Assembly (NCBI GenBank): GCA_035315685.1
Contig: DATFXR010000651.1
Location: forward strand, 1-14,159
Direction: 5' to 3'
Source: QHWK01 sp035315685
Lineage (GTDB): Bacteria > Acidobacteriota > Vicinamibacteria > Vicinamibacterales > CAVVIG01
DNA: 14,159 nucleotides
Shown here: piece by piece, positions 1 through 6,017 of the stretch
Numbering within the stretch: position 1 is the first letter of the stretch
How the letters are laid out: each line of letters begins with the position of its first letter
Translations under genes and position numbers: made by a program
Notes under the pieces: model-generated
Told to the model about the DNA's origin: nothing
The model's database searches: none
What the model saw: the letters and a program-made list of their open reading frames with translations, nothing else

Positions 1-504
1 TCGCGCGACATCCTGATAACTTCCATCCATCTCCACCCGCGCCACGATCGCTTCGCGCTCTTCCGGCCGCAGGCGTCCGAGCGCGTCTTCATAGCGCTGC
101 AGGGCCTCGGCACCGATCGCGTCCTCGAGCGGGGACGCGCCCGCGTCAGCCGCGTTGTCGTCGAGTGCCTCCGCGATCGGCGCGCGCTTCGCGCGGCGGA
201 CCTCGTCGCGGATGCGATTGACGATGGCCTGTCGCAAGTACGCCTGAAGTGCGCCCTCGTGTCGGGATTCAAATCGATCCATGCGCTTGACTGCACGAAC
301 GACGGTTTCTTGTACCAAGTCGTCCGTGTCCATCAAGTCGCGTGTCCACCGAGGCAGCCGTCCGCTGGCCCATCGGCGCAGCGACGGCAAATACCTCGCG
401 AAGAGGTCGTTCAGCGCCTCGGAATCGCCGGTCTTCGCCCGCTCGACTAAGTCGAAGGTTGTATCCACGGCGTCGGCGCGTCTGGTCGCACGTTGGTCAT
501 CCAT
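1..504 (-). CDS. ECF-type RNA polymerase sigma factor, 3' end cut by window edge
   Basis: This is the first 168 residues of a sigma-70 family factor, running off the left edge. Seen: a region 2 helix bundle at about residues 25-107 (LNDLFARY, then DTDDLVQETVVRAV, then YLRQAIVNRIRDEVRRAKR), an acidic low-complexity linker at about 110-130, and the start of region 4 (ALGRLRPEEREAIVARVEM, then YQDVA), where the window ends just inside the helix-turn-helix. Known: such factors direct RNA polymerase to a small regulon, and in Acidobacteriota they are often found with Ser/Thr kinases, as here, where a kinase gene is divergent. The ATG at 504 is preferred over an in-frame ATG at 582, because 582 lies upstream of a good promoter (547-575) and the extra 26 residues do not look like sigma factor. 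The ribosome binding site is weak. No anti-sigma gene is visible. Confidence 0.85.
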   Translation of the reverse strand, partial: MDDQRATRRADAVDTTFDLVERAKTGDSEALNDLFARYLPSLRRWASGRLPRWTRDLMDTDDLVQETVVRAVKRMDRFESRHEGALQAYLRQAIVNRIRDEVRRAKRAPIAEALDDNAADAGASPLEDAIGAEALQRYEDALGRLRPEEREAIVARVEMDGSYQDVAR

Positions 505-522
505 TGACTGAACAAGACCCGA

Positions 523-548
523 ATACAGTACCCTGCCGGGTCCTGTAT
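523..548. promoter_or_regulatory. 11-bp-arm inverted repeat over the sigma gene start site (candidate operator)
   Basis: The left arm ATACAGTACCC (523-533) and right arm GGGTCCTGTAT (538-548) are reverse complements at 10 of 11 positions, around a 4-base centre (TGCC). The repeat overlaps the last two bases of the predicted -10 box and covers the predicted start of transcription, the usual place for a repressor site. The arms could also pair in RNA, but there is no U-tract, so a terminator is unlikely. The protein that would bind is unknown and no DNA-binding repressor is encoded in the window. Confidence 0.45.
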
Positions 549-575
549 CATAAATGTTCCCGGGTCCGGTTTGAA
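547..575 (-). promoter_or_regulatory. Sigma-70-like promoter for the sigma factor gene
   Basis: Read on the minus strand, TTCAAA (570-575) is followed by a 17-base spacer and then TATGAT (547-552). The -10 box matches the TATAAT consensus at 5 of 6 positions and the -35 box matches TTGACA at 4 of 6. The predicted start of transcription is near 540, giving a leader of about 36 bases before the ATG at 504. The assignment is by sequence only, but spacing and position are both right and it settles the choice of start codon for the sigma factor. Confidence 0.5.
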
Positions 576-649
576 GAGCCATCTTCAATCCAGTCACTGC
601 GATAGCGGCTCCGACCCCTGTGGCGACGCGGCGCGAAGAGAGAGGCATA

Positions 650-667
650 CCCGTTCGCTATAACGGG
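650..667. promoter_or_regulatory. Short perfect inverted repeat upstream of the kinase gene
   Basis: CCCGTT (650-655) and AACGGG (662-667) are perfect reverse complements around a 6-base centre. A TATAAC sequence (659-664) inside the repeat could serve as a -10 box for the kinase gene on the plus strand, about 70 bases before its start. I see no convincing -35 box at the right distance. This could be a regulatory site or chance; a 6-bp arm is weak evidence on its own. Confidence 0.25.
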
Positions 668-724
668 CGGCTGCCGCGAACCGAACAGACCCCGTGCGAA
701 AACCCGGCTGTTCGTCCGTCTCTT

Positions 725-728
725 AGGA
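725..728 (+). promoter_or_regulatory. Ribosome binding site favouring the GTG start of the kinase gene
   Basis: AGGA lies 6 bases before the GTG at 735. The alternative in-frame ATG at 744 would be 15 bases away, too far for normal use, so the GTG is preferred. Confidence 0.4.
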
Positions 729-734
729 CTCGTT

Positions 735-1658
735 GTGCTCAATATGGGCGTCACGCTTCATCCGGGCTTCAGGCTTGGTCGCTTCGAAGTCGAAAGTTTG
801 ATTGGGTCCGGTGCGACCAGTGACGTCTATCGGGCACGCGATATCCACGCCGACCGGGCTGTTGCCATCAAGGTCCTGTGCGGTTCGGTGACGAGTGACC
901 CGGCGCGCCTGGCACGCTTCATCAACGAAGCCCGGACCACGGCGCTCATCACGCATCCGAACATCGTGGCGGTCTACGACGCCGGCATGGACGCGGGCCG
1001 GCCCTTCGTCGTGTGCGAATTGCTGGAAGGCGAGACCCTGCGCGCCCGAATGAGCCGCGGCCGACTTGCGGCGCCGATCGCGCTGCACCATGCGCTCGAG
1101 ATCGTGCACGGCCTGATCGCCGCGCATCATCTCGGCATCGTGCATCGGGATCTCAAACCGGAGAACGTGTTCGTGACCAGCGGCGGTCACTTGAAGATTC
1201 TCGACTTCGGGCTCGCGACGTCCGGGCCGGAGGCGATCGGCTTGCTGAACGCCAATCCGAAATCGACCCAGCCTGGCGGGATTCTCGGGACGGTCGGCTA
1301 CATGTCACCCGAGCAGGTGCGCGGCGGCAGTGCCGACGAGCGATCGGACATCTTCAGCGTCGGGGTGATGCTCCATGAGATGATCGCCGGCGTACTGCCC
1401 TTCCGCGAAGCGACGCCGATCGAGACGCTCTACGCGATCATGAAGCGCGATCGTCGCCCGTTGCCCTCGGACGCCGACGTCACGCCAGACATCGAGCACG
1501 TCATCAACCATTGCCTCGAGAAGCAGCCGTCGGCTCGATTCCAGTCAGCCCGCGATCTGGCATTCGTGCTCGAGTTCACCTTGCGCGCGCCGCTCGCGAT
1601 ACGGCGGCCGGCGCCCGCGCGAGGGATGCTGCAGTCCGTGCTGCTGCGGCACTTCTGA
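735..1658 (+). CDS. Free-standing Hanks-type Ser/Thr protein kinase
   Basis: This 307-residue protein is nearly all kinase domain (about residues 15-290) and probably cytoplasmic. The catalytic set is complete: glycine loop GSGATSDV (24-31), ATP-binding VAIK with Lys46, helix C Glu65, catalytic loop HRDLKPEN (137-144, Asp139), metal-binding DFG (157-159), and SPEQ (191-194) in place of the usual APE. The HRD arginine marks it as a type normally controlled through its activation loop, which is long here (160-190) and holds Ser/Thr residues. Unlike many acidobacterial relatives there is no transmembrane helix, PASTA, TPR or beta-propeller region after the kinase domain, only about 20 basic residues, so it must receive its signal from a partner. 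The substrate is unknown. The divergent sigma factor is one candidate for the same pathway. It starts at GTG, with AGGA 6 bases upstream. Confidence 0.92.
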   Translation: MLNMGVTLHPGFRLGRFEVESLIGSGATSDVYRARDIHADRAVAIKVLCGSVTSDPARLARFINEARTTALITHPNIVAVYDAGMDAGRPFVVCELLEGETLRARMSRGRLAAPIALHHALEIVHGLIAAHHLGIVHRDLKPENVFVTSGGHLKILDFGLATSGPEAIGLLNANPKSTQPGGILGTVGYMSPEQVRGGSADERSDIFSVGVMLHEMIAGVLPFREATPIETLYAIMKRDRRPLPSDADVTPDIEHVINHCLEKQPSARFQSARDLAFVLEFTLRAPLAIRRPAPARGMLQSVLLRHF

Positions 1659-1666
1659 ACGCGCGC

Positions 1667-1912
1667 TCAGTCCCGCGACCCGATATCTTTCAGCACATCG
1701 CGCAGCCCTTCGTCGGCCTTGCGCAGGTGATCGATCACGCGCTCGGCGTCTTTGATCACGGCGCGCGTGACGGAGGTGTTGCGCGCGCTGATCTCGGTCC
1801 GCGCGACGTCCAGCGCGGCGCGAACGGCTGAGAGATCCTGGGAGGCTTTGCCGACCGCTTCGCTCAGCGCGACCAGCGACATCTCGACAGTGGGCGTGGC
1901 TTTCTCATCCAT
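1667..1912 (-). CDS. Small helical protein of unknown function (81 aa)
   Basis: I do not recognise a family. The 81-residue product has no signal peptide, no cysteine and no membrane segment. It looks almost wholly alpha-helical, with heptad-like spacing of Ala, Leu, Val and Ile (for example VALSEAVGKASQDLSAVRAAL, residues 13-33) and a charged C-terminal half (VIKDAERVIDHLRKADEGL), so a short coiled-coil or four-helix partner protein is plausible. The start at ATG 1912 is chosen over an upstream start at 2017 because the extra 35 residues are Arg-rich, read as out-of-frame sequence, and lie just past the end of the DUF2950 gene. No strong ribosome binding site is seen. It ends 8 bases from the convergent kinase gene. 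It could be the last gene of the long minus-strand unit, 133 bases behind it, or separate. Confidence 0.5.
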   Translation of the reverse strand: MDEKATPTVEMSLVALSEAVGKASQDLSAVRAALDVARTEISARNTSVTRAVIKDAERVIDHLRKADEGLRDVLKDIGSRD

Positions 1913-2015
1913 GCCACGCCGAGCGTTCAAGCCACGTGCCGGGCTTTCAGCGCGTGCGCCGTCGCCGTGCCGATTAGCAGATGGACGCCGTTGAGCATGG
2001 CGGCGAGTCCAACGC

Positions 2016-2047
2016 AAGGCTGCGGCGCCCCGACTGCGCCTCGCCTT
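2016..2047 (-). terminator. Weak imperfect hairpin at the end of the long gene block
   Basis: On the minus strand, AAGGC and GGCGC pair with GCGCC and GCCTT around a 7-base loop, with a small asymmetric internal loop. The hairpin overlaps the DUF2950 stop codon by two bases. There is no run of T after it, so if it ends transcription it is not a classical intrinsic terminator. The rest of the gap (1913-2015) holds no gene I can support. Confidence 0.2.
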
Positions 2048-3029
2048 ACTGAGCCGGCTTCCAGGACTTGTCGGGGTTGTACGCGGTCATGCTTCGGACC
2101 GCAGCCTCGGTGCCCTGTCCCAGGTCCTTCTCGCGAACGACGGTGTCCTGGTTGACGATGAACGTCATGACGCCGGTCACATCGTATTCAGCGGGCCAGG
2201 CCACGAGCGCAAACCCGGCGGTCATCTGTCCGTTGACGGTATACGACTTGGCCCCTCCCTGCGCTGCCGGACCCTGCGCAGTGAGAATCTTGAAGTAGTA
2301 CCCGTGAAGCGGCACTCGCTCGCCGCGCGCGCCGCCGATCGAACGCCCGTCTTCCGCAGCGTCTGCCACGAGATCGCCGAGCGGACTTCGTTTCTGGCCG
2401 TGTGCGGCCGGCCAGTACAAGCCGTTCTCCTTGCCCGGATCGCTCTGAAACGTCGTCGCGTAGATGCCTGCGGGTTTGCCGTCGTGGCCCGACTGCGCGT
2501 ACCGCTGCTGCGCCGTCACATAGGCGAGGCAGGTCTCGATGGCGGCCTCCTCGTTCTGTCCGATCCGCCGCGCGATGATTTCTTCCTTGCCCGCCGCCGT
2601 GTCGAATCGCCACGCGTTGCCCTGCTTCACGAGTGGAACGGGAAACGGCCAGTCCTCGTTGCCGATGACCAGTGTCTTCCGGTTGGCCGAGTCGTCAGCC
2701 AGCCGCCACCGTTCTGCCGTCGCGACCGTGAACACCTCGCGGTTCCGGCGGCCGGTCGCCGGATCCGACGAATTGACCACGTCCTGCGCGTCCGGCCCGA
2801 AGATCGTCATCAGGCCATCGAGGTCGCCCTTCTTGACGGTGTCGATCAGCGCACGGACCGCATCCTCCGGCGATGCGAAGGTGCGCTGCTTGACCGCCTG
2901 GCCTGCCGCCGCCGGAGAGAACGTCAGGAATGCCATCACACATGCGAACGCGCTCGCCAGCATCACGATGCTGCGCGGTACGCGCCGGCGCACGTGCTCC
3001 GAGCGATTCATTCGTGTTGTTGCGCTCAT
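2046..3029 (-). CDS. DUF2950 family exported protein
   Basis: The 327-residue protein carries a DUF2950 domain over nearly all of its mature length. Family-like blocks are FASPEDAVRALIDTVKKGD (51-69), the WRFDTAAGKEEI and RRIGQNEEAAIETC region, YYFKILTAQGP, and a C-terminal GVMTFIVNQDTVVREKDLG block. The function of this family is unknown. A Tat/Sec-like signal is seen: a basic N-terminus with three arginines (RRR at 14-16), a hydrophobic stretch at about 21-38, and a likely cut near AAAG-Q (41-44), so it should be periplasmic or surface-associated. The ATG at 3029 is chosen because AGAGGTGGG (3038-3046) lies 8 bases upstream and because a longer reading would overlap the DUF3300 gene by about 160 bases. 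It follows the DUF3300 gene by 28 bases, a pairing found in many Gram-negative genomes, so the two probably act together. Confidence 0.88.
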   Translation of the reverse strand: MSATTRMNRSEHVRRRVPRSIVMLASAFACVMAFLTFSPAAAGQAVKQRTFASPEDAVRALIDTVKKGDLDGLMTIFGPDAQDVVNSSDPATGRRNREVFTVATAERWRLADDSANRKTLVIGNEDWPFPVPLVKQGNAWRFDTAAGKEEIIARRIGQNEEAAIETCLAYVTAQQRYAQSGHDGKPAGIYATTFQSDPGKENGLYWPAAHGQKRSPLGDLVADAAEDGRSIGGARGERVPLHGYYFKILTAQGPAAQGGAKSYTVNGQMTAGFALVAWPAEYDVTGVMTFIVNQDTVVREKDLGQGTEAAVRSMTAYNPDKSWKPAQ

Positions 3030-3057
3030 GTGCGTCGCCCACCTCTGCGACACGCCG

Positions 3058-4230
3058 TCACCGGCGTCTGCCGCCGCCGCCGCCGCGTGAACTGCTCCTG
3101 CTCTTCTGGCCGCGCGCGCTCGACGAGCGTTGTGACTTGCCGCTCGAGTATCCGGAAAAGGCGTCGGAGCCGCCGCTGCTCCGTTGCTGCTTGGCGGCCT
3201 GCGCCTTGCTTCCGTCACCGTATCCGCGCGCTTCAGCGCTCCCGGTTCTTCCCGAGCTCTGCGCTCTGGATTGCGCCGCCTGCGCCCGCTGCTGTGACGA
3301 CTCAGGTCGGTTCTCCTGCCGGTTCTGCTGACGGTCCGTGCGCTGCCCCTGCGAATTCTCGACGCGCTCGTTCCGCATCTCCTGGCGCTCGCCGGAACGT
3401 TCGCCGCGGTCCTCCATCACGTCCTCGCGATGGTCCATCCAGTCTTCGCGCGCGTCTTCGCGGTGGTCGTAGTAGTCGTCCCAGGCGTCGTTGTACATAT
3501 ACGCGCCGCCGTGCCAGCCGTAAGGACCGTAGTAGTAGTTGTTGTTGACCGCAGCGCCAATCGCGATGCCGGCCGTGAACCCGATCAATCCGGCCGCGAC
3601 CGCCGCATCGGCGGAGCTGTTCTCTTGCACGACGACGGTCGTGGTCGTCGTGGGCGCCGTCGTATAGACCACCTGCGGGTTGTATTGCGGGACGTAGACG
3701 ACCTGCGGATTCGACGGCTCGATCACGATAACGTCCTCGCCTCCGGAGGTGGTCTTCGTGGTCACTTCCTGCTGCGCGCTGGTCTTCAGGGTCCCGACGT
3801 CCTGCGCCTTGTGCCGCAGCCGCTGGACGCTCGCAAAGACGACCGAACGATCGGCCGTGAAGGCCTGGCCGACGAGAGTGGTCCAATCCTTCTGGGCGGC
3901 CATCCTCGCGACTACGTCAGGGAAGATCGCCAGCGCGACGAAGCTCGCGTCGAACCCGGCTTTCAGGGCGGCGTCCTGCAACTGCGTCCCCGTCGCGCCC
4001 TTCGTCGACTTGATCCACTGGTCGAGCTTCACCACCTGCGCCGGATCCTGGGCGCACATGAGGATCTGTGCGAGCAGTTGATCAGGATAGAGCGCGACCG
4101 GCGCGAGCAGGTCGTCGAGACTCTGGACTTTCTGCGTAGCCTGCACACCCGCCGCAGCGACCTGTTCGCCAGCTGGGACGCAGACAACGAGCACCATCAG
4201 CGTCGCCGCAACGATCATGCGGTTTTTCAT
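3058..4230 (-). CDS. DUF3300 family exported protein with low-complexity tail
   Basis: The DUF3300 domain spans about residues 38-190: LLAPVALYPDQLLAQILM (41-58), QWIKSTKG (71-78), WTTLVGQAF (116-124), VQRLRHKAQDVGTLKT (135-150) and the paired motif PSNPQVVYVPQYNPQVVY (172-189). An N-terminal signal peptide (about 1-27) is followed by this domain, a Thr/Val stretch, a Gly/Ala-rich segment that may insert in or pack on membrane (208-228), and a Tyr/Trp/His/Asp-rich segment (229-274) with a repeated DHRED unit (256-260 and 266-270). The tail is a disordered Arg/Gln/Ser-rich sequence ending in Gly5-Arg3. Family function is unknown; an envelope role is likely. A ribosome binding site AGGTGA (4234-4239) precedes the ATG. 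It begins 22 bases after the NapC/NirT cytochrome gene, so it is probably co-transcribed with the electron-transfer genes. Confidence 0.9.
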   Translation of the reverse strand: MKNRMIVAATLMVLVVCVPAGEQVAAAGVQATQKVQSLDDLLAPVALYPDQLLAQILMCAQDPAQVVKLDQWIKSTKGATGTQLQDAALKAGFDASFVALAIFPDVVARMAAQKDWTTLVGQAFTADRSVVFASVQRLRHKAQDVGTLKTSAQQEVTTKTTSGGEDVIVIEPSNPQVVYVPQYNPQVVYTTAPTTTTTVVVQENSSADAAVAAGLIGFTAGIAIGAAVNNNYYYGPYGWHGGAYMYNDAWDDYYDHREDAREDWMDHREDVMEDRGERSGERQEMRNERVENSQGQRTDRQQNRQENRPESSQQRAQAAQSRAQSSGRTGSAEARGYGDGSKAQAAKQQRSSGGSDAFSGYSSGKSQRSSSARGQKSRSSSRGGGGGRRR

Positions 4231-4252
4231 CGGTCACCTGCCCTTCGCGGCT

Positions 4253-5611
4253 CTACGACGGTTGTTCGATCATCTTGTGGCAGTACTCGCAATCGCTGTT
4301 GATCGTCGATCCGTCCTTGGCCGCATGCGACCCGTCGTGACAGCGGAAGCAGCCGTCCGACGTGACGTGGCCCTTGTTGTCTGGATAGGTGCCCCACGTC
4401 ACCTTCATCGCCGGAAACACGTTCGTTCGATGCAATTCCTGGAGCGCCGCCACGGTTCGGGTCAGCTCCTGTTGATCGGCCGCGCCGCGCTGAGACTCGT
4501 AGAACTTCCGCAGGTCGCGCTCGATGGCGGCCGCATCGTCGTCGGATGCGTGGGCCGTCATCAACCGGACCGCTTCGCGCCGGGCGAACGGAAGCTTCCG
4601 GCTCACGAGTCCAGCGGCGATGGCTCGATCAACCGCTTTCTCGGGAGTCGGCGCAATCGGATGGCCCACCGTATTGTGACAGTCCATGCAGTCCATCGTC
4701 TCCCGCTGGCCCGCGCTGATCGCCTCATCCTTGGTGTCGGGAGCGACATACTCCTTGACCTGGCCGTTCGCGTCGGTCACCCGCACGTAGGGGATCGTCT
4801 GGTGCTTGTCGTCGGTCGCCACGTACTCGATGTGAACCGCCGGATTGGCGTGCCAGTGAATCGAGCGCCCTGACCGCGAGGCGGTCCCGATGTACATCTG
4901 CAGGAAGGTCGTCGTCTCCGAGTTCGTCTCGTCGTCCGCATACTCGCGAATCACGCTCATCCGATCGGCGACGATGCGATCGGGCTGATGGCAGCCGAGG
5001 CACAGCTGCGCCTGGGCTCCCGGCGGCATGTTCGCGCCCGGCGGAATCGGCCTTGGAATGCTGCCAGTAGCGACGTGCACGAGCTGCCGCACGCCCGACA
5101 GCTTCGCGTGCAGGAATCCACCCGCGCCCTCACCGATGTGACACTTCACGCACTCGATGCGGGCGTGGGAAGCATTCTGCCAGGCCGTGAACTGCGGATG
5201 CATCGGCGCGTGGCACGTCTGTCCGCAGAACCCCGGCGACTCCATCCAGTGCAGGCCGCCATACCCCGCCAGCAGCAGGATCACGATGTTGACGCCGGTG
5301 AGCGCGATGATGAGGAGCGCGGTCCGCCGCACGTCAGCGCGGCGGAGGTCAATGGTCGGCCACTCAACGCTGGCGTTCGGATCGGTCAGCAGCTTTCGCC
5401 GTTCCAGCCTGACTCCTATCGGGATGAGCAGCAGCCCCACGAGGAACAGCGCGGGCAGCGCCACGAACACGATCAACCCGGCGTACGGGTTGTCGAGCAG
5501 CCCGATGAGAATCGCGATCACCAGCGCGATGAACACGAAGGCCGATGTGGTGGTGATCACCGCACCGGCGATCGCAAGCGGATGCCGGACGAGCTCGGAG
5601 CCTTTGATCAC
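4253..5611 (-). CDS. NapC/NirT-type membrane-anchored multihaem cytochrome c, ImcH-like
   Basis: Predicted role: to take electrons from, or pass them to, the quinone pool in the inner membrane and connect it to periplasmic cytochromes. The 452-residue protein has three N-terminal membrane segments (about 13-39, 43-68, 97-119), then a periplasmic domain with six haem sites: one CX3CH (CGQTCH, 129-134) and five CXXCH (154-158, 204-208, 308-312, 421-425, 441-445). The stretch around the first two sites (HPQFTAWQNASHARIECVKC, then KLSGVRQL) is typical of NapC/NirT proteins. The three-helix anchor and extra haems set it apart from four-haem, one-helix CymA/NapC and recall Geobacter ImcH, which has seven haems as I recall. 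The start is GTG, 9 bases after the cytochrome c stop, with only a weak ribosome binding site, so translation may be coupled to the gene before it. Direction of electron flow cannot be read from sequence. Confidence 0.9.
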   Translation of the reverse strand: MIKGSELVRHPLAIAGAVITTTSAFVFIALVIAILIGLLDNPYAGLIVFVALPALFLVGLLLIPIGVRLERRKLLTDPNASVEWPTIDLRRADVRRTALLIIALTGVNIVILLLAGYGGLHWMESPGFCGQTCHAPMHPQFTAWQNASHARIECVKCHIGEGAGGFLHAKLSGVRQLVHVATGSIPRPIPPGANMPPGAQAQLCLGCHQPDRIVADRMSVIREYADDETNSETTTFLQMYIGTASRSGRSIHWHANPAVHIEYVATDDKHQTIPYVRVTDANGQVKEYVAPDTKDEAISAGQRETMDCMDCHNTVGHPIAPTPEKAVDRAIAAGLVSRKLPFARREAVRLMTAHASDDDAAAIERDLRKFYESQRGAADQQELTRTVAALQELHRTNVFPAMKVTWGTYPDNKGHVTSDGCFRCHDGSHAAKDGSTINSDCEYCHKMIEQPS

Positions 5612-5620
5612 GGACGCTCG

Positions 5621-5980
5621 CTATTTCAGGCTTTGCATGTAGGCGACCAGCGCGTCGACGTCGGCCGCCGGCAAACTGCCGTACTTCGCCGGCATCGGCG
5701 GCTTCTTGGCGGACTTGGCCTTCGCGGCGGCGTCAACCGGATGCGTGATCCACTGCTTGATGTCGTCGGCCGACAGCTTCGTGCCGACGTTGTCCAGCGG
5801 ATTGTTCTTGTTGCCTTTGCCGGCGATCTGGTGGCACACGGAGCACTTTTGCGCGGTGTACACCTGCTGGCCCTTTGTCACCGCAGCCCCGTCCTGCGCC
5901 GCCGCCGGCAGCGCGGCGGCGAGTCCAACGAAGGTCAGTGCAACCCCGGAAAGAATCCTTCTCGTCGTGAACATCAGCAT
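5621..5980 (-). CDS. Small periplasmic class I cytochrome c (monoheme)
   Basis: The 119-residue precursor has a Sec signal peptide ending near PAAAQ (25-29), one haem site CSVCH (46-50), a likely axial methionine at Met96 in PPMPAKYG, and a C-terminal helix (ADVDALVAYMQSLK) typical of class I cytochromes. It should be a soluble periplasmic electron shuttle. It sits between the outer-membrane barrel and the NapC/NirT gene, so the natural proposal is that it carries electrons between the inner-membrane and outer-membrane complexes, the role proposed for MtoD in Sideroxydans clusters. The start is ATG 5980, or ATG 5974 two codons later; GGAGG (5984-5988) lies 3 bases upstream of the first and 9 of the second, so the second is quite possible. 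Either way the mature protein is unchanged. Confidence 0.93.
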   Translation of the reverse strand: MLMFTTRRILSGVALTFVGLAAALPAAAQDGAAVTKGQQVYTAQKCSVCHQIAGKGNKNNPLDNVGTKLSADDIKQWITHPVDAAAKAKSAKKPPMPAKYGSLPAADVDALVAYMQSLK

Positions 5981-6017
5981 GGAGCCTCCACACAGAACAT
6001 GACTGGAGTTCGCGTGA

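Noticed and set aside
1999..2014. 16-base sequence GGCGGCGAGTCCAACG repeated at 5915-5930 in the cytochrome c signal peptide region
   Set aside because: One pair only, in GC-rich DNA, with no longer flanking match. It may be chance or a decayed signal-peptide scrap. Too weak to call a repeat.
1913..2017. N-terminal extension of the 81-residue protein
   Set aside because: The added residues are Arg-rich, with no helical pattern like the rest, and the gap reads as non-coding.
3030..3218. N-terminal extension of the DUF2950 protein to an upstream start at 3218
   Set aside because: The added 63 residues are Ala/Arg-rich, overlap the end of DUF3300, and would bury the signal peptide. The start at 3029 has a good ribosome binding site.
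2304..3548. Plus-strand open frame of 414 codons opposite DUF2950 and DUF3300
   Set aside because: It spans two genes on the other strand and is very Arg/Cys-rich. Not a plausible protein.
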